From assembly GCA_963750295.1 (NCBI GenBank), contig CAVVPY010000001.1, forward strand, positions 806,001-870,000: a stretch of DNA of 64,000 nucleotides. The letters run 5' to 3'. Positions within the stretch are counted from its first letter, which is position 1. Each line of letters starts with the position of its first letter. This stretch comes from CAVVPY01 sp963750295 (GTDB lineage Bacteria > Actinomycetota > Actinomycetes > Mycobacteriales > Jatrophihabitantaceae). The position numbers and the translations under genes were made by a program. A model generated the notes under the pieces. The model was not told the DNA's origin. It saw only the letters and a program-made list of their open reading frames with translations, and ran no database searches. This document shows, piece by piece, positions 7,670-15,260 of this stretch.

Positions 7670-10129
7670 GTGGCACCTGCAACCGGCACCCGTCCCCGCG
7701 CTTCGGCCAAACGCGGCCCGGCCAAACGCGGCCCGGCCAAACGAGGGCGCAAGCGAAACCCGATCCTCTTGATGCTCGCCGCGCTGTTCGCCGCGATCGG
7801 CCAGGGGATCGCCGCGCTGTGGCACGCGCTGGCGTCGATGGTCGGCGGGCTGGCCCGCGCGGTCGGCCGCAACGCCGCCACCGCGCGCGACCTCGATGCG
7901 GCGCACCGGCGCGACGGTGCCGCGCTGGCCGTCCTGGCCCTCGGGTTGCTGTCGGCCGTCGGGATCTGGTTCGGCGCCGGGGGGCCGGTCGGCCACGAAC
8001 TGGACGGTTTCAGCCGCGGCGCCGTCGGCTCCGGCGCGCTGCTCCTGCCGGTGGTGCTGCTGTTCGCGGCGGGGCACATGCTGCGTCAGGCGCCGGCGCC
8101 GGAGGCTCGCGGACGCCTCATCGTCGGGTCGGCGGCGCTCGCCGTCTGCCTGCTCGGCCTGCTCGACCTGTCCGCCGGCGGCGACGGGTCGCTGCACGGC
8201 CGCCAGGACGCCGGGGGTGTTGTCGGTGCCCTGATCGGCGCATCGCTCGCTGCCGCGATCTCGGCGTTGCTCGCGGTACCGGTGCTGCTTCTCGTCGGCA
8301 TGTTCGGCGCCCTGGTCGTCACTGCGACCCCGATCAGCGCGCTCGGCGGTTACCTGCGCCGCTACGTCCTGCGTCGCCCGGTAGAGGCGGGCACGGACGT
8401 CGACCCGGTCACGCCACCCCGGCCCCGACGCTCGCGCACGGTCGCCGAGGCCGAGGCAGCCGACACCGGCGGGACCGGTGTCGTCGAAGCGCTCGACGAG
8501 ACCGCGATCCCGAAGCCGCGCAAGCCGCGTCAGCCACGCACGGCACCGACCGAGGACGATCTGCCCCCGATCACCCGCCCGATCCAGCTCGAACTCGCCG
8601 GTGGCGGCGGGATGTACACCCTGCCGTCGCTGAAGGATCTCGCGCACGGTTCCCCGCACCTCGCGCACACCAAGGCCAACGACCAGGTGATCGCGGCGCT
8701 GCAGCAGGTGTTCAGCGAGTTCGACGTCGACTGCGGGGTCACCGGGTTCAGCCGCGGACCGACAGTGACCCGCTACCAGGTCGAACTCGGTCCCGGGGTC
8801 AAGGTCGAGCGGATCACCAACCTGGCCCGCAACATCGCCTACGCGGTGAAGAGCGCCGAGGTGCGCATCCTGTCGCCGATCCCGGGCAAGAGCGCGGTCG
8901 GCGTCGAGATCCCGAACGCCGACCCCGAGGTCGTCATGCTCGGCGATGCGCTGCGGTCACCGGTCGCGCAGCGCGATCAGCACCCGATGATCGTCGCGCT
9001 CGGCAAGGACGTCGAGGGCGGGTTCATCGTCGCGAACCTGACGAAGATGCCGCACCTGCTCGTCGCCGGGGCGACGGGCGCCGGCAAGTCGTCCTGCATC
9101 AACACGCTGATCCTGTCGGTGCTCACTCGCGCGACACCGGACCAGGTGCGGATGGTGCTGATCGACCCGAAGCGGGTGGAGTTCGCCGCCTACCAAGGCA
9201 TCCCGCACCTCGTCACCCCGGTGATCACGAACGCGAAAAAGGCCGCGGACGCGCTGCAGTGGGTCGTGCGCGAGATGGACATGCGTTATGAGGACATGGA
9301 GTCCTCGGGCGTGCGCCACATCGACGACTTCAACCGCAAGGTGCGCAACGGCGAACTGGTGGCCCCGCCGGCGTCCGAGCGGGTGTACTCCGCGTACCCG
9401 TACCTGCTCGTGATCGTCGACGAACTCGCGGACCTGATGATGGTCGCCCCGCGTGACGTCGAGGATTCGATCGTGCGCATCACCCAGCTCGCGCGCGCCG
9501 CCGGCATCCACCTGGTGATCGCGACGCAGCGCCCGTCCGTCGACGTGGTCACCGGCCTGATCAAGGCCAACGTCCCGTCCCGACTGGGATTCAAGACCTC
9601 GTCGCTGGCCGACTCGCGGGTCATCCTCGACCAGGCGGGCGCGGAGAAGCTACTCGGCAAGGGGGATGCGCTGTTCCTGCCGATGGGCGCGTCCAAGCCG
9701 GCCCGCATGCAAGGTGCGTTCGTCACCGACGCCGAGATCAACGCGATCGTGGCGCACTGCAAGCAACAGCTGCAGCCGAACTACCGCGAGGACGTGACCG
9801 CCCCGCAGGTCGCGAAGAAGGAGATCGACGAGGACATCGGCAGCGACCTGGACCTGTTCCTGGCTGCGGTGGAGCTCGTCGTCTCGACCCAGTTCGGGTC
9901 GACCTCGATGCTGCAACGCAAGCTGCGGGTCGGCTTCGCGAAGGCCGGCCGGCTGATGGACCTGATGGAGTCCCGAGGCATCGTCGGACCGTCCGAGGGC
10001 TCGAAGGCACGCGACGTCCTGGTCGTGCCGGACGAGCTCGCGGGATTGCTCTACACGCTGCGCAACGGGGGCACCGCGGACGACCTGGTGACCCCGGACG
10101 ACGACGGTTCCGATCCTGCTGCCGGCTGA
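7670..10129 (+). CDS. ftsK: DNA translocase FtsK/SpoIIIE
   Basis: FtsK is a septal, membrane-anchored ATPase that pumps DNA to clear and resolve chromosome termini during division. The 819-residue protein has a basic N-terminus, about four transmembrane helices between residues 70 and 225, a linker, and the motor. Walker A (VAGATGAGKSS) lies near residue 466 and Walker B (LLVIVDELADLMM) near residue 583. The C-terminal winged-helix gamma domain that reads KOPS-like sites is present (STSMLQRKLRVGFAKAGRLMD). The N-terminus contains an AKRGP repeat encoded by a 15-bp tandem repeat at 7705-7747. Confidence 0.96.
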   Translation: MAPATGTRPRASAKRGPAKRGPAKRGRKRNPILLMLAALFAAIGQGIAALWHALASMVGGLARAVGRNAATARDLDAAHRRDGAALAVLALGLLSAVGIWFGAGGPVGHELDGFSRGAVGSGALLLPVVLLFAAGHMLRQAPAPEARGRLIVGSAALAVCLLGLLDLSAGGDGSLHGRQDAGGVVGALIGASLAAAISALLAVPVLLLVGMFGALVVTATPISALGGYLRRYVLRRPVEAGTDVDPVTPPRPRRSRTVAEAEAADTGGTGVVEALDETAIPKPRKPRQPRTAPTEDDLPPITRPIQLELAGGGGMYTLPSLKDLAHGSPHLAHTKANDQVIAALQQVFSEFDVDCGVTGFSRGPTVTRYQVELGPGVKVERITNLARNIAYAVKSAEVRILSPIPGKSAVGVEIPNADPEVVMLGDALRSPVAQRDQHPMIVALGKDVEGGFIVANLTKMPHLLVAGATGAGKSSCINTLILSVLTRATPDQVRMVLIDPKRVEFAAYQGIPHLVTPVITNAKKAADALQWVVREMDMRYEDMESSGVRHIDDFNRKVRNGELVAPPASERVYSAYPYLLVIVDELADLMMVAPRDVEDSIVRITQLARAAGIHLVIATQRPSVDVVTGLIKANVPSRLGFKTSSLADSRVILDQAGAEKLLGKGDALFLPMGASKPARMQGAFVTDAEINAIVAHCKQQLQPNYREDVTAPQVAKKEIDEDIGSDLDLFLAAVELVVSTQFGSTSMLQRKLRVGFAKAGRLMDLMESRGIVGPSEGSKARDVLVVPDELAGLLYTLRNGGTADDLVTPDDDGSDPAAG
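7705..7747 (+). repeat. 15-bp in-frame tandem repeat in the ftsK 5' end
   Basis: GGCCAAACGCGGCCC occurs at 7705-7719 and 7720-7734, with a partial third copy from 7735. The unit is five codons, so copy number changes would lengthen or shorten the basic AKRGP tail without breaking the frame. Confidence 0.8.
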
Positions 10130-10141
10130 GTTCGCGGCAGG

Positions 10142-10303
10142 TCAGCCGCGTCGGTGCCGGCCGCGGTAGAACATCCGGGCCACGCTGAGCATTCGCGTAC
10201 CCGGTGCGCGATGCCGGCCGGTGTACGCGTCCTTCGCGGCGTAGCCCGAAGCGGACGGCGTCCATGGGGCGTACGCGGGTCGGATGCGGTCGACGGTGGC
10301 CAT
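10142..10303 (-). CDS. Small basic protein of 53 residues, unknown function
   Basis: A short gene on the minus strand runs from ATG at 10303 to TGA at 10142-10144. It has the strongest ribosome-binding site noticed in this window, AGGAGGTGA, with GGAGGT 7 nt before the ATG. The product begins MATVDRIRPAYAPW, has a middle YAAKDAYTGRHR segment and ends MFYRGRHRRG, with a net positive charge and no membrane helix. I cannot assign a function; short actinobacterial proteins of this look (aromatic and arginine-rich tail) occur but are uncharacterised. It lies between ftsK (convergent) and argA (upstream, same strand, 108 bp away). Confidence 0.7.
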   Translation of the reverse strand: MATVDRIRPAYAPWTPSASGYAAKDAYTGRHRAPGTRMLSVARMFYRGRHRRG

Positions 10304-10411
10304 GGCGCTCACCTCCTGCCCCCGGACGCTAGCTCGCGCCCGGATCGCGGCGGGGTAGGCGCGCGGTCGCTGCCAGTGGGTGCCGGCGGTGCCGGTGGGT
10401 GCCGACGGGCG

Positions 10412-10912
10412 CTAGAGGTGGCGCAGCATGCGGGTGTTGCCGAGGGTGTTCGGCTTGGCGTACTCGAGGCCGAGGAACTCCGCGACACCCGGGTCGTAGG
10501 ACCGGCGCAGCGCGTCGAAGGTGTCGTGGTCGACGGGCGCGTCGTCGATCGGCTCGAAGCCGTGCCGGGCGAAGAAGTCGGTGTGGAACGTCAGCGCGAA
10601 CAGGCGCGAGAGGCCGAGCTCGCGTGCGGTCACGACGAGGTCGGCGAGCACGTCCGCCCCGATGCCGCGGCCGCGGTCGTTCGGGGCAACGGCAAGTGTC
10701 CTGATCTCGCCCAGGTCGGCCCACAGCACGTGCAGGGCGCCGCATCCCACGACGGTGCCGGCCCGCTCGGCGACCCGGAAATCCTGCACGTCCTCGTAGA
10801 GGGTGACCAGGTCCTTGGCGAGCAGCTTGCGTCCCGAGCCGGCGTACACGTCGACGATGGCCTTGATCGCGGGAATGTCCGCGGTGCGGGCGCGGCGGAC
10901 GACGACGGGCAC
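10412..10912 (-). CDS. argA: Amino-acid N-acetyltransferase (short actinobacterial NAGS)
   Basis: This 166-residue GNAT protein resembles the short mycobacterial N-acetylglutamate synthase encoded beside ftsK and pgsA in mycobacteria. It would acetylate glutamate to start arginine synthesis. The sequence has VRRARTADIPAIKAIVD at the start, the acetyl-CoA loop NDRGRGIGADVL near residue 90, and HTDFFARHGFEPID, a segment shared with ArgA-type acetyltransferases. The GTG start at 10912 is fixed by a TACCGT box 6 nt upstream. It is divergent from rimO. A different GNAT substrate is possible but context favours ArgA. Confidence 0.85.
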   Translation of the reverse strand: MPVVVRRARTADIPAIKAIVDVYAGSGRKLLAKDLVTLYEDVQDFRVAERAGTVVGCGALHVLWADLGEIRTLAVAPNDRGRGIGADVLADLVVTARELGLSRLFALTFHTDFFARHGFEPIDDAPVDHDTFDALRRSYDPGVAEFLGLEYAKPNTLGNTRMLRHL

Positions 10913-10918
10913 GTCGGC

Positions 10919-10924
10919 ACGGTA
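10919..10924 (-). promoter_or_regulatory. -10 box of a leaderless promoter (argA)
   Basis: TACCGT on the minus strand is followed by 6 nt and the GTG at 10912. Confidence 0.6.
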
Positions 10925-10996
10925 TCGCGCCGCCCGAACGTTCCCGCCAGTGTGGCCCGGGGGACTGTCGCGGTCGGGGGGCGCCGGTGCCTCACG

Positions 10997-11002
10997 TAAC
11001 CT
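10997..11002 (+). promoter_or_regulatory. -10 box of a leaderless promoter (rimO)
   Basis: TAACCT is followed by 6 nt (GCTCAC) and then GTG at 11009. The argA promoter fires in the opposite direction about 75 bp away. Confidence 0.6.
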
Positions 11003-11008
11003 GCTCAC

Positions 11009-12406
11009 GTGTCGAGTACGGGACGTCGGGTGTCGTTGGTGACACTCGGATGCGCCCGCAACGAGGTCGATTCCGAGGAACTCGCCGCGCGCCTGGGCGC
11101 CGGCGGCTGGTCGTTCACCGAGGACGCCGACGATGCCGACGTGGTCGTGGTGAACACGTGCGGGTTCGTGGAATCGGCCAAGAAGGACTCGATCGACACC
11201 GTCCTCGCTGCGACGGGCGCCGGGCGGAAGGTCGTCGCCGTGGGCTGCCTGGCCGAGCGCTACGGCACCGAACTGGCGCAGGCGCTGCCGGAGGCCGACG
11301 CCGTCCTCGGCTTCGACAGCTATGCCGACATCGCCGCGAGGCTCGATGACGTGGCGGCTGGGAACGCGGTCGCCTCGCACACCCCGCGGGACCGCCGCAC
11401 GCTGCTGCCGGTCACGCCGGTGCACCGGCCCGGGGCCTCGGACACGGTTGCGGTGCCCGGCCACGCGTGGCTGCCGGCCGGTCTCGGTCGCACGCGGCTC
11501 GACAGCGGGCCGGTCGCCTATCTGAAGATCGCGTCCGGGTGCGACCGGCGGTGCACGTTCTGCGTGATCCCGACCTTCCGCGGCTCGTTCGTGTCGCGTC
11601 CGCCGGCCGACGTGCTGGCCGAGGCGCGTTGGCTGGCGTCCACCGGTGCGCGTGAGGTGGTGCTGGTCAGCGAGAACTCGACGTCCTACGGCAAGGACCT
11701 CGGTGATCTGCGCGCGTTGGAGCAGTTGCTGCCGAAGCTGGCAGCCGTCGACGGGATCGAGCGGATCCGCGTGTCCTACCTGCAGCCGGCCGAGCTGCGG
11801 CCGAGCCTGCTCGAGACGATCGCGACCACGCCGGGCGTCGCTGCCTACTTCGACCTGTCGTTCCAGCACGCCGCGCCGACGGTGTTGCGCCGGATGAAGC
11901 GGTTCGGCTCGACCGAGGCGTTCCTGGAGATCCTGGAGCGGGTGCGGGACTTCGTACCGGAAGCCGGTGCGCGCAGCAACGTGATCGTCGGTTTCCCGGG
12001 TGAGACGGACGAGGAGTTCGCCGAGCTCGAGCGCTTCCTCGTCCAGGCTCGCCTGGACGTGATCGGGGTCTTCGGCTACTCGGACGAGGACGGCTCGGCA
12101 GCGGCGCAAGCGGCCGACAAGTTGCCGACACACGAGATCGAGGCCCGGGTCGCGTCGATGAGCCGGCTCGCCGAGGAGCTGATGGCGCAGCGGGCCGAGG
12201 ACCGCATCGGCACCCGGGTCGACGTCCTCGTCGATTCGGTGGACGCGGACGGCCCGAGCGGGCGGGCAGCGCATCAGGGCCCGGACGTGGACGGGATGAC
12301 CCGGCTGCCCGGCGCCGAGGCCGCAATCGGCAGCTTCGTCCCCGCCTTCGTCACCGAATCCGATGGCGTCGACCTCGTCGCGCGTCCCGGTGGTGCGCCG
12401 TGGTGA
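11009..12406 (+). CDS. rimO: Ribosomal protein S12 methylthiotransferase
   Basis: RimO is a radical-SAM enzyme that adds a methylthio group to an aspartate of ribosomal protein S12. The 465-residue protein has the N-terminal methylthiotransferase domain with conserved cysteines (LGCARNEVDSE, NTCGFVESAK, GCLAERY), the radical-SAM cluster motif CDRRCTFC near residue 177, and a C-terminal TRAM-like region. The LGCxRN start separates it from MiaB, which is encoded at 32215. The stop codon overlaps the pgsA start, giving a translationally coupled pair. Confidence 0.95.
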   Translation: MSSTGRRVSLVTLGCARNEVDSEELAARLGAGGWSFTEDADDADVVVVNTCGFVESAKKDSIDTVLAATGAGRKVVAVGCLAERYGTELAQALPEADAVLGFDSYADIAARLDDVAAGNAVASHTPRDRRTLLPVTPVHRPGASDTVAVPGHAWLPAGLGRTRLDSGPVAYLKIASGCDRRCTFCVIPTFRGSFVSRPPADVLAEARWLASTGAREVVLVSENSTSYGKDLGDLRALEQLLPKLAAVDGIERIRVSYLQPAELRPSLLETIATTPGVAAYFDLSFQHAAPTVLRRMKRFGSTEAFLEILERVRDFVPEAGARSNVIVGFPGETDEEFAELERFLVQARLDVIGVFGYSDEDGSAAAQAADKLPTHEIEARVASMSRLAEELMAQRAEDRIGTRVDVLVDSVDADGPSGRAAHQGPDVDGMTRLPGAEAAIGSFVPAFVTESDGVDLVARPGGAPW

Positions 12407-13035
12407 AGGCGCCGCGGCTGAACACCGAACCGGTTGCCGACGATCCCATCGCCGATCCGCCGAGCCCGGCGTCGGCATGGAATGTGGCGAACGCGCTGAC
12501 GGTCTTCCGCCTGCTGCTGGTGCCGGTGTTCCTCGCCGCACTGTTTCGCCACTCCGGCGACGACACGCTGTGGCGGGTGATCGCCTGGGCGGTCTTCGCC
12601 GTCGCGTCGGTGACCGACCGGTTCGACGGCGAGCTTGCGCGCAGGCGCAACCTCATCACCGAGTTCGGCAAGCTGGCCGACCCGATCGCCGACAAGGCGC
12701 TGATCGGGGCGGCCCTGATCGGGTTGTCGGTACTCGATCAGCTGCCCTGGTGGGTGACGGTCGTGATCCTGGTCCGCGAGATCGGCGTGACCCTGCTGCG
12801 CTTCTGGGTGATTCGCCACGGCGTGATCGCGGCCAGCCGCGGCGGCAAGGTCAAGACGCTGCTGCAGGCGGTCGCGATCGGCCTGTTCGTGTTGCCGCCC
12901 TATGCCTGGCTCCGCGACATCGCGTGGGTGGTCATGATCGCTGCCATCGTGATCGCACTGATCACCGGTTTCGACTACGTGGGCCGGGCCGTGCGGTTGC
13001 GGCGCGCCGCGCGGGCAGCGCGCCTCGCGCCCTGA
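12400..13035 (+). CDS. pgsA: CDP-diacylglycerol-glycerol-3-phosphate 3-phosphatidyltransferase
   Basis: PgsA makes phosphatidylglycerol phosphate, the precursor of phosphatidylglycerol and cardiolipin, in the membrane. The ~211-residue protein carries the complete CDP-alcohol phosphotransferase signature D-x2-DG-x2-AR-x8-G-x3-D-x3-D, beginning at DRFDGELAR and ending at DPIAD. Several transmembrane helices follow (LIGAALIGLSVL, WWVTVVILVREIGVTLL, VVMIAAIVIALITG). Two adjacent GTG codons at 12400 and 12403 overlap the rimO stop, so either could be used. The cinA gene that often follows pgsA in actinomycetes is missing here. Confidence 0.92.
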   Translation: MVKAPRLNTEPVADDPIADPPSPASAWNVANALTVFRLLLVPVFLAALFRHSGDDTLWRVIAWAVFAVASVTDRFDGELARRRNLITEFGKLADPIADKALIGAALIGLSVLDQLPWWVTVVILVREIGVTLLRFWVIRHGVIAASRGGKVKTLLQAVAIGLFVLPPYAWLRDIAWVVMIAAIVIALITGFDYVGRAVRLRRAARAARLAP

Positions 13036-13082
13036 GCAGCAGCGTGCCCGGGCAGGAATGCAGGCACTGCGGTGGTCGTTAT

Positions 13083-13099
13083 GTTCGCTGAGAGCGGAC
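13083..13099. promoter_or_regulatory. Candidate ClgR operator
   Basis: GTTCGCTGAGAGCGGAC fits the ClgR-site pattern described for Corynebacterium and Streptomyces (CGC-Y-N-A-N-R-GCG core). It lies about 100 bp before the clgR-like start and overlaps a TATGTT -10-like hexamer, which suggests autoregulation. This is inference from pattern only. Confidence 0.45.
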
Positions 13100-13201
13100 G
13101 CACCGCGTGATGGGGACCGTCCGTGCTCACCGTCCCGGTAGCGTGGGGAGTCCGACTCGGCGGCACTGCCGCCGCCCGTGACACGACAGGGGGTCAGCGC
13201 C

Positions 13202-13555
13202 ATGCCCGTGCTTCGTCAGGTAGTGGGACAGACCCTGCGCAGCCTGCGGCTACGCCAGCGGCGCACGCTGCGCGAGGTTTCGGCCACCGCGCGCGTCAGC
13301 CTGGGGTACCTGTCCGAGGTCGAGCGCGGGCAGAAGGAGCCGTCGTCCGAGCTGCTGGCCGCCATCTGCCGGGCACTGGACGTGGAGCTGTCCGAGGTGT
13401 TCGGCACGGTCACGACCGAGCTTCAGCGCGCGGAGAAGCTCGCGCTCGCGGGCCGGCTCGCTGCCGTACCCGGTGCCCGTAGTGCCCGGCTGGCCCCGGC
13501 ACCCGAGGCCGAGGACGGCCCGCAGCTGCGCGCCATCCCGACCGTCGCCGCCTGA
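13202..13555 (+). CDS. clgR: XRE-family regulator, ClgR-like
   Basis: A 117-residue DNA-binding protein with an N-terminal Cro/CI helix-turn-helix (RTLREVSATARVSLGYLSEVERGQKEPSSELLAAICRALDV), the pattern of ClgR. In other actinomycetes ClgR activates clpP1P2, clpC and stress genes and is turned over by Clp protease. The location after pgsA is the conserved clgR position. The ATG at 13202 is chosen over GTG 13178 because AGGGGG lies about 8 nt upstream. The C-terminus ends in IPTVAA, a short Ala-terminated tail that could be a Clp degron, as proposed for other ClgR proteins. Confidence 0.85.
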   Translation: MPVLRQVVGQTLRSLRLRQRRTLREVSATARVSLGYLSEVERGQKEPSSELLAAICRALDVELSEVFGTVTTELQRAEKLALAGRLAAVPGARSARLAPAPEAEDGPQLRAIPTVAA

Positions 13556-13679
13556 GCGCCGCGCTCCTGTTTCACTGTCCAACCCAGTCCCGCCAGCCAC
13601 TCCAGCCACTCCAGCCACAGCTGTCACGGTGCGGCGGCGCGTCCCGAACCGCCTCCCGCACCCGGGCGCGGCAGGCCCC

Positions 13680-13685
13680 TAGCCT
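13680..13685 (+). promoter_or_regulatory. -10 box close to the TetR-like gene start
   Basis: TAGCCT is followed by 7 nt and then ATG at 13693, consistent with a leaderless or near-leaderless mRNA. Confidence 0.5.
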
Positions 13686-13692
13686 CCGGTTC

Positions 13693-14409
13693 ATGGCCGC
13701 CAACGATCTGCTGTTCGACACGCTGTTCCGTCCGACGACGCTGCCGCCGGCCATCGCGTCGGCGGCGCCGGTCCGGGTTCGGGGCACCCGCACGCGGGCC
13801 GGTAACGCGATGAACCGCACCCGCGCAGCGCTGCACGAGGGTGCCCTGCGGGCCGTCGAGGTCAGTGGCACGAAGATCACGATGGCGCAGGTAGCCGCGG
13901 CAGCCGGCGTCGCCAAGGCCACGCTGTACAACCACTTCCGCACCAAGGACGCCGTGCTGTCCGCCCTCGTGGTGGACGAGGTGCGTGAGCTCGTCGATCG
14001 CGTCGCCGAGCGCCCGCTCGCGGATGCGCTGGCCGAGACGGCCAACGCGCTGGCGACGCACCCGGTGCTGCGTTCCCTGGCCCGCATCGAGCCGGGCACC
14101 GTGGCCGCGCTTGGTTGCATCGACCCGCGCGCCGAGGGCTGGCAGCTGGCTCGCGACGCGGTGAGTGCGGCACTCGCAGCGCAGGCGCGCGGTGGCGCCG
14201 AGCTGGTGCTGCGCTGGCTCGCGTCCTACGTGATCAACCCCGCCAGCCCGGCGGCGATCGCCGCGGAACTGGCGATCCTGATCGCCGCGCTGCCCGACGT
14301 GCCCGGCGAGGCCGCCGATCCGGTCGAGCACCCCGGTGCCGCATCCCCGGTCGCGGCCTCCCCGCTCGCACCCCACGCCGGCGCGCAACAGCCCGCCCAG
14401 TCCGCCTGA
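13693..14409 (+). CDS. TetR-like transcriptional regulator
   Basis: This 238-residue protein has a TetR-type helix-turn-helix at about residues 60-85: ITMAQVAAAAGVAKATLYNHFRTKDAVLSAL. An unusual N-terminal extension of about 35 residues precedes it, and the last ~30 residues are Ala/Pro-rich and probably disordered. The middle domain is mostly helical and would bind an unknown ligand. It occupies the place where a PspA/35-kDa-type gene often follows clgR in mycobacteria. Its target is not apparent; the nearest divergent or downstream genes are DNA-repair genes on the other strand. Confidence 0.82.
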   Translation: MAANDLLFDTLFRPTTLPPAIASAAPVRVRGTRTRAGNAMNRTRAALHEGALRAVEVSGTKITMAQVAAAAGVAKATLYNHFRTKDAVLSALVVDEVRELVDRVAERPLADALAETANALATHPVLRSLARIEPGTVAALGCIDPRAEGWQLARDAVSAALAAQARGGAELVLRWLASYVINPASPAAIAAELAILIAALPDVPGEAADPVEHPGAASPVAASPLAPHAGAQQPAQSA

Positions 14410-14420
14410 GTTAGTCCGCC

Positions 14421-14456
14421 TGAGCCGGTCGCCCGGCTTCACGTCCGCCCGGCTCA
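14421..14456. terminator. Possible two-way terminator hairpin
   Basis: TGAGCCGG (14421-14428) pairs with CCGGCTCA (14449-14456) in the 53-bp gap between the convergent TetR-like gene and nei. No T-tract follows, as is common in GC-rich actinomycetes. Confidence 0.4.
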
Positions 14457-14462
14457 GCCAGC

Positions 14463-15257
14463 TCAGCCCGGACCCGGGCCGGGCTGGCAGGTCGGGCACC
14501 AGTAGGTGCTGCGCTGCCACGGTGGCCGGCCCTGGTCGGCGACCCTGATCGGCGTCCGGCAACGCAGGCACGCCTCGCCACGGCGCCGGTAGACCCAGTG
14601 CTCCTGGCCGCGCCCGGTACGTCCGGTGGTCGACTGCTCGGGGTGGTCACGGTTGGCCCGCAACAATCGGTGGGCGGTCGCGACGACCGGCACGAGATCG
14701 ACCCGTCCGGTCGGCAGCCAGGGATCGACCCGCTCGACGAACAGCGTCTCGCTCTTGTACAGATTGCCGATGCCGGCCAGCTTGCGCTGGTCGAGCAGCG
14801 CCTCGCCGACTGCCACGTCCGGCTCGGCCAGCAGCCGCCGCAGCGCCTCGGCGGGGTCCCAGTCCGGGCCGAGCAGATCAGGCCCGAGATGGCCGACCAG
14901 GTCCGCCTCGGCCGAGGTCGGCACCAGGCGCAGGTCGTGGACGCGGTAGCCGGTCGCGAGCCAGTCGGCCGTCCCGAGTTGGGCGCGGATCATGTGTTCG
15001 GGGTGCCGTCGCGGCCGCGCGCCGGCCCGGGTCAGGAACCACGAACCGTCCATGCGCAGGTGGCTGTGCAGGGTCAGGTCGCTGTCCAGCCTCGTCAGCA
15101 GGTGCTTGCCGCGGGCCAGCACCTCGCGCACCGTCATGCCGACCAAGGAGGTCGTCGCCAGGTGAGGCACGCGCAGGTCGCCGACGGTGAGCAACTGCCG
15201 ACCCAGCGCACGATCGAGGCGGTGCGCGGTCAGCCAGGCGGTGTCACCCTCGGGCAC
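14463..15257 (-). CDS. nei2: Endonuclease VIII-like DNA glycosylase (Nei2)
   Basis: A 264-residue Fpg/Nei-family bifunctional glycosylase/AP lyase that removes oxidised bases. It starts MPEGDT, where the proline after Met is the nucleophile and the glutamate is catalytic. ARGKHLL carries the conserved lysine near residue 50, GIGNLYKSETLF is the helix-two-turn-helix, and CLRC...WCPTC is the C-terminal zinc finger. The gene follows lhr by 3 bp, the same nei-lhr pairing known in Mycobacterium tuberculosis, so the two are probably co-transcribed. Confidence 0.92.
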   Translation of the reverse strand: MPEGDTAWLTAHRLDRALGRQLLTVGDLRVPHLATTSLVGMTVREVLARGKHLLTRLDSDLTLHSHLRMDGSWFLTRAGARPRRHPEHMIRAQLGTADWLATGYRVHDLRLVPTSAEADLVGHLGPDLLGPDWDPAEALRRLLAEPDVAVGEALLDQRKLAGIGNLYKSETLFVERVDPWLPTGRVDLVPVVATAHRLLRANRDHPEQSTTGRTGRGQEHWVYRRRGEACLRCRTPIRVADQGRPPWQRSTYWCPTCQPGPGPG

Positions 15258-15260
15258 GGC

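Noticed and set aside
10412..12541. 709-codon minus-strand frame that includes ArgA
   Set aside because: Only the last 166 codons encode a recognisable protein; the rest is antisense to rimO. The leaderless start at 10912 explains ArgA.
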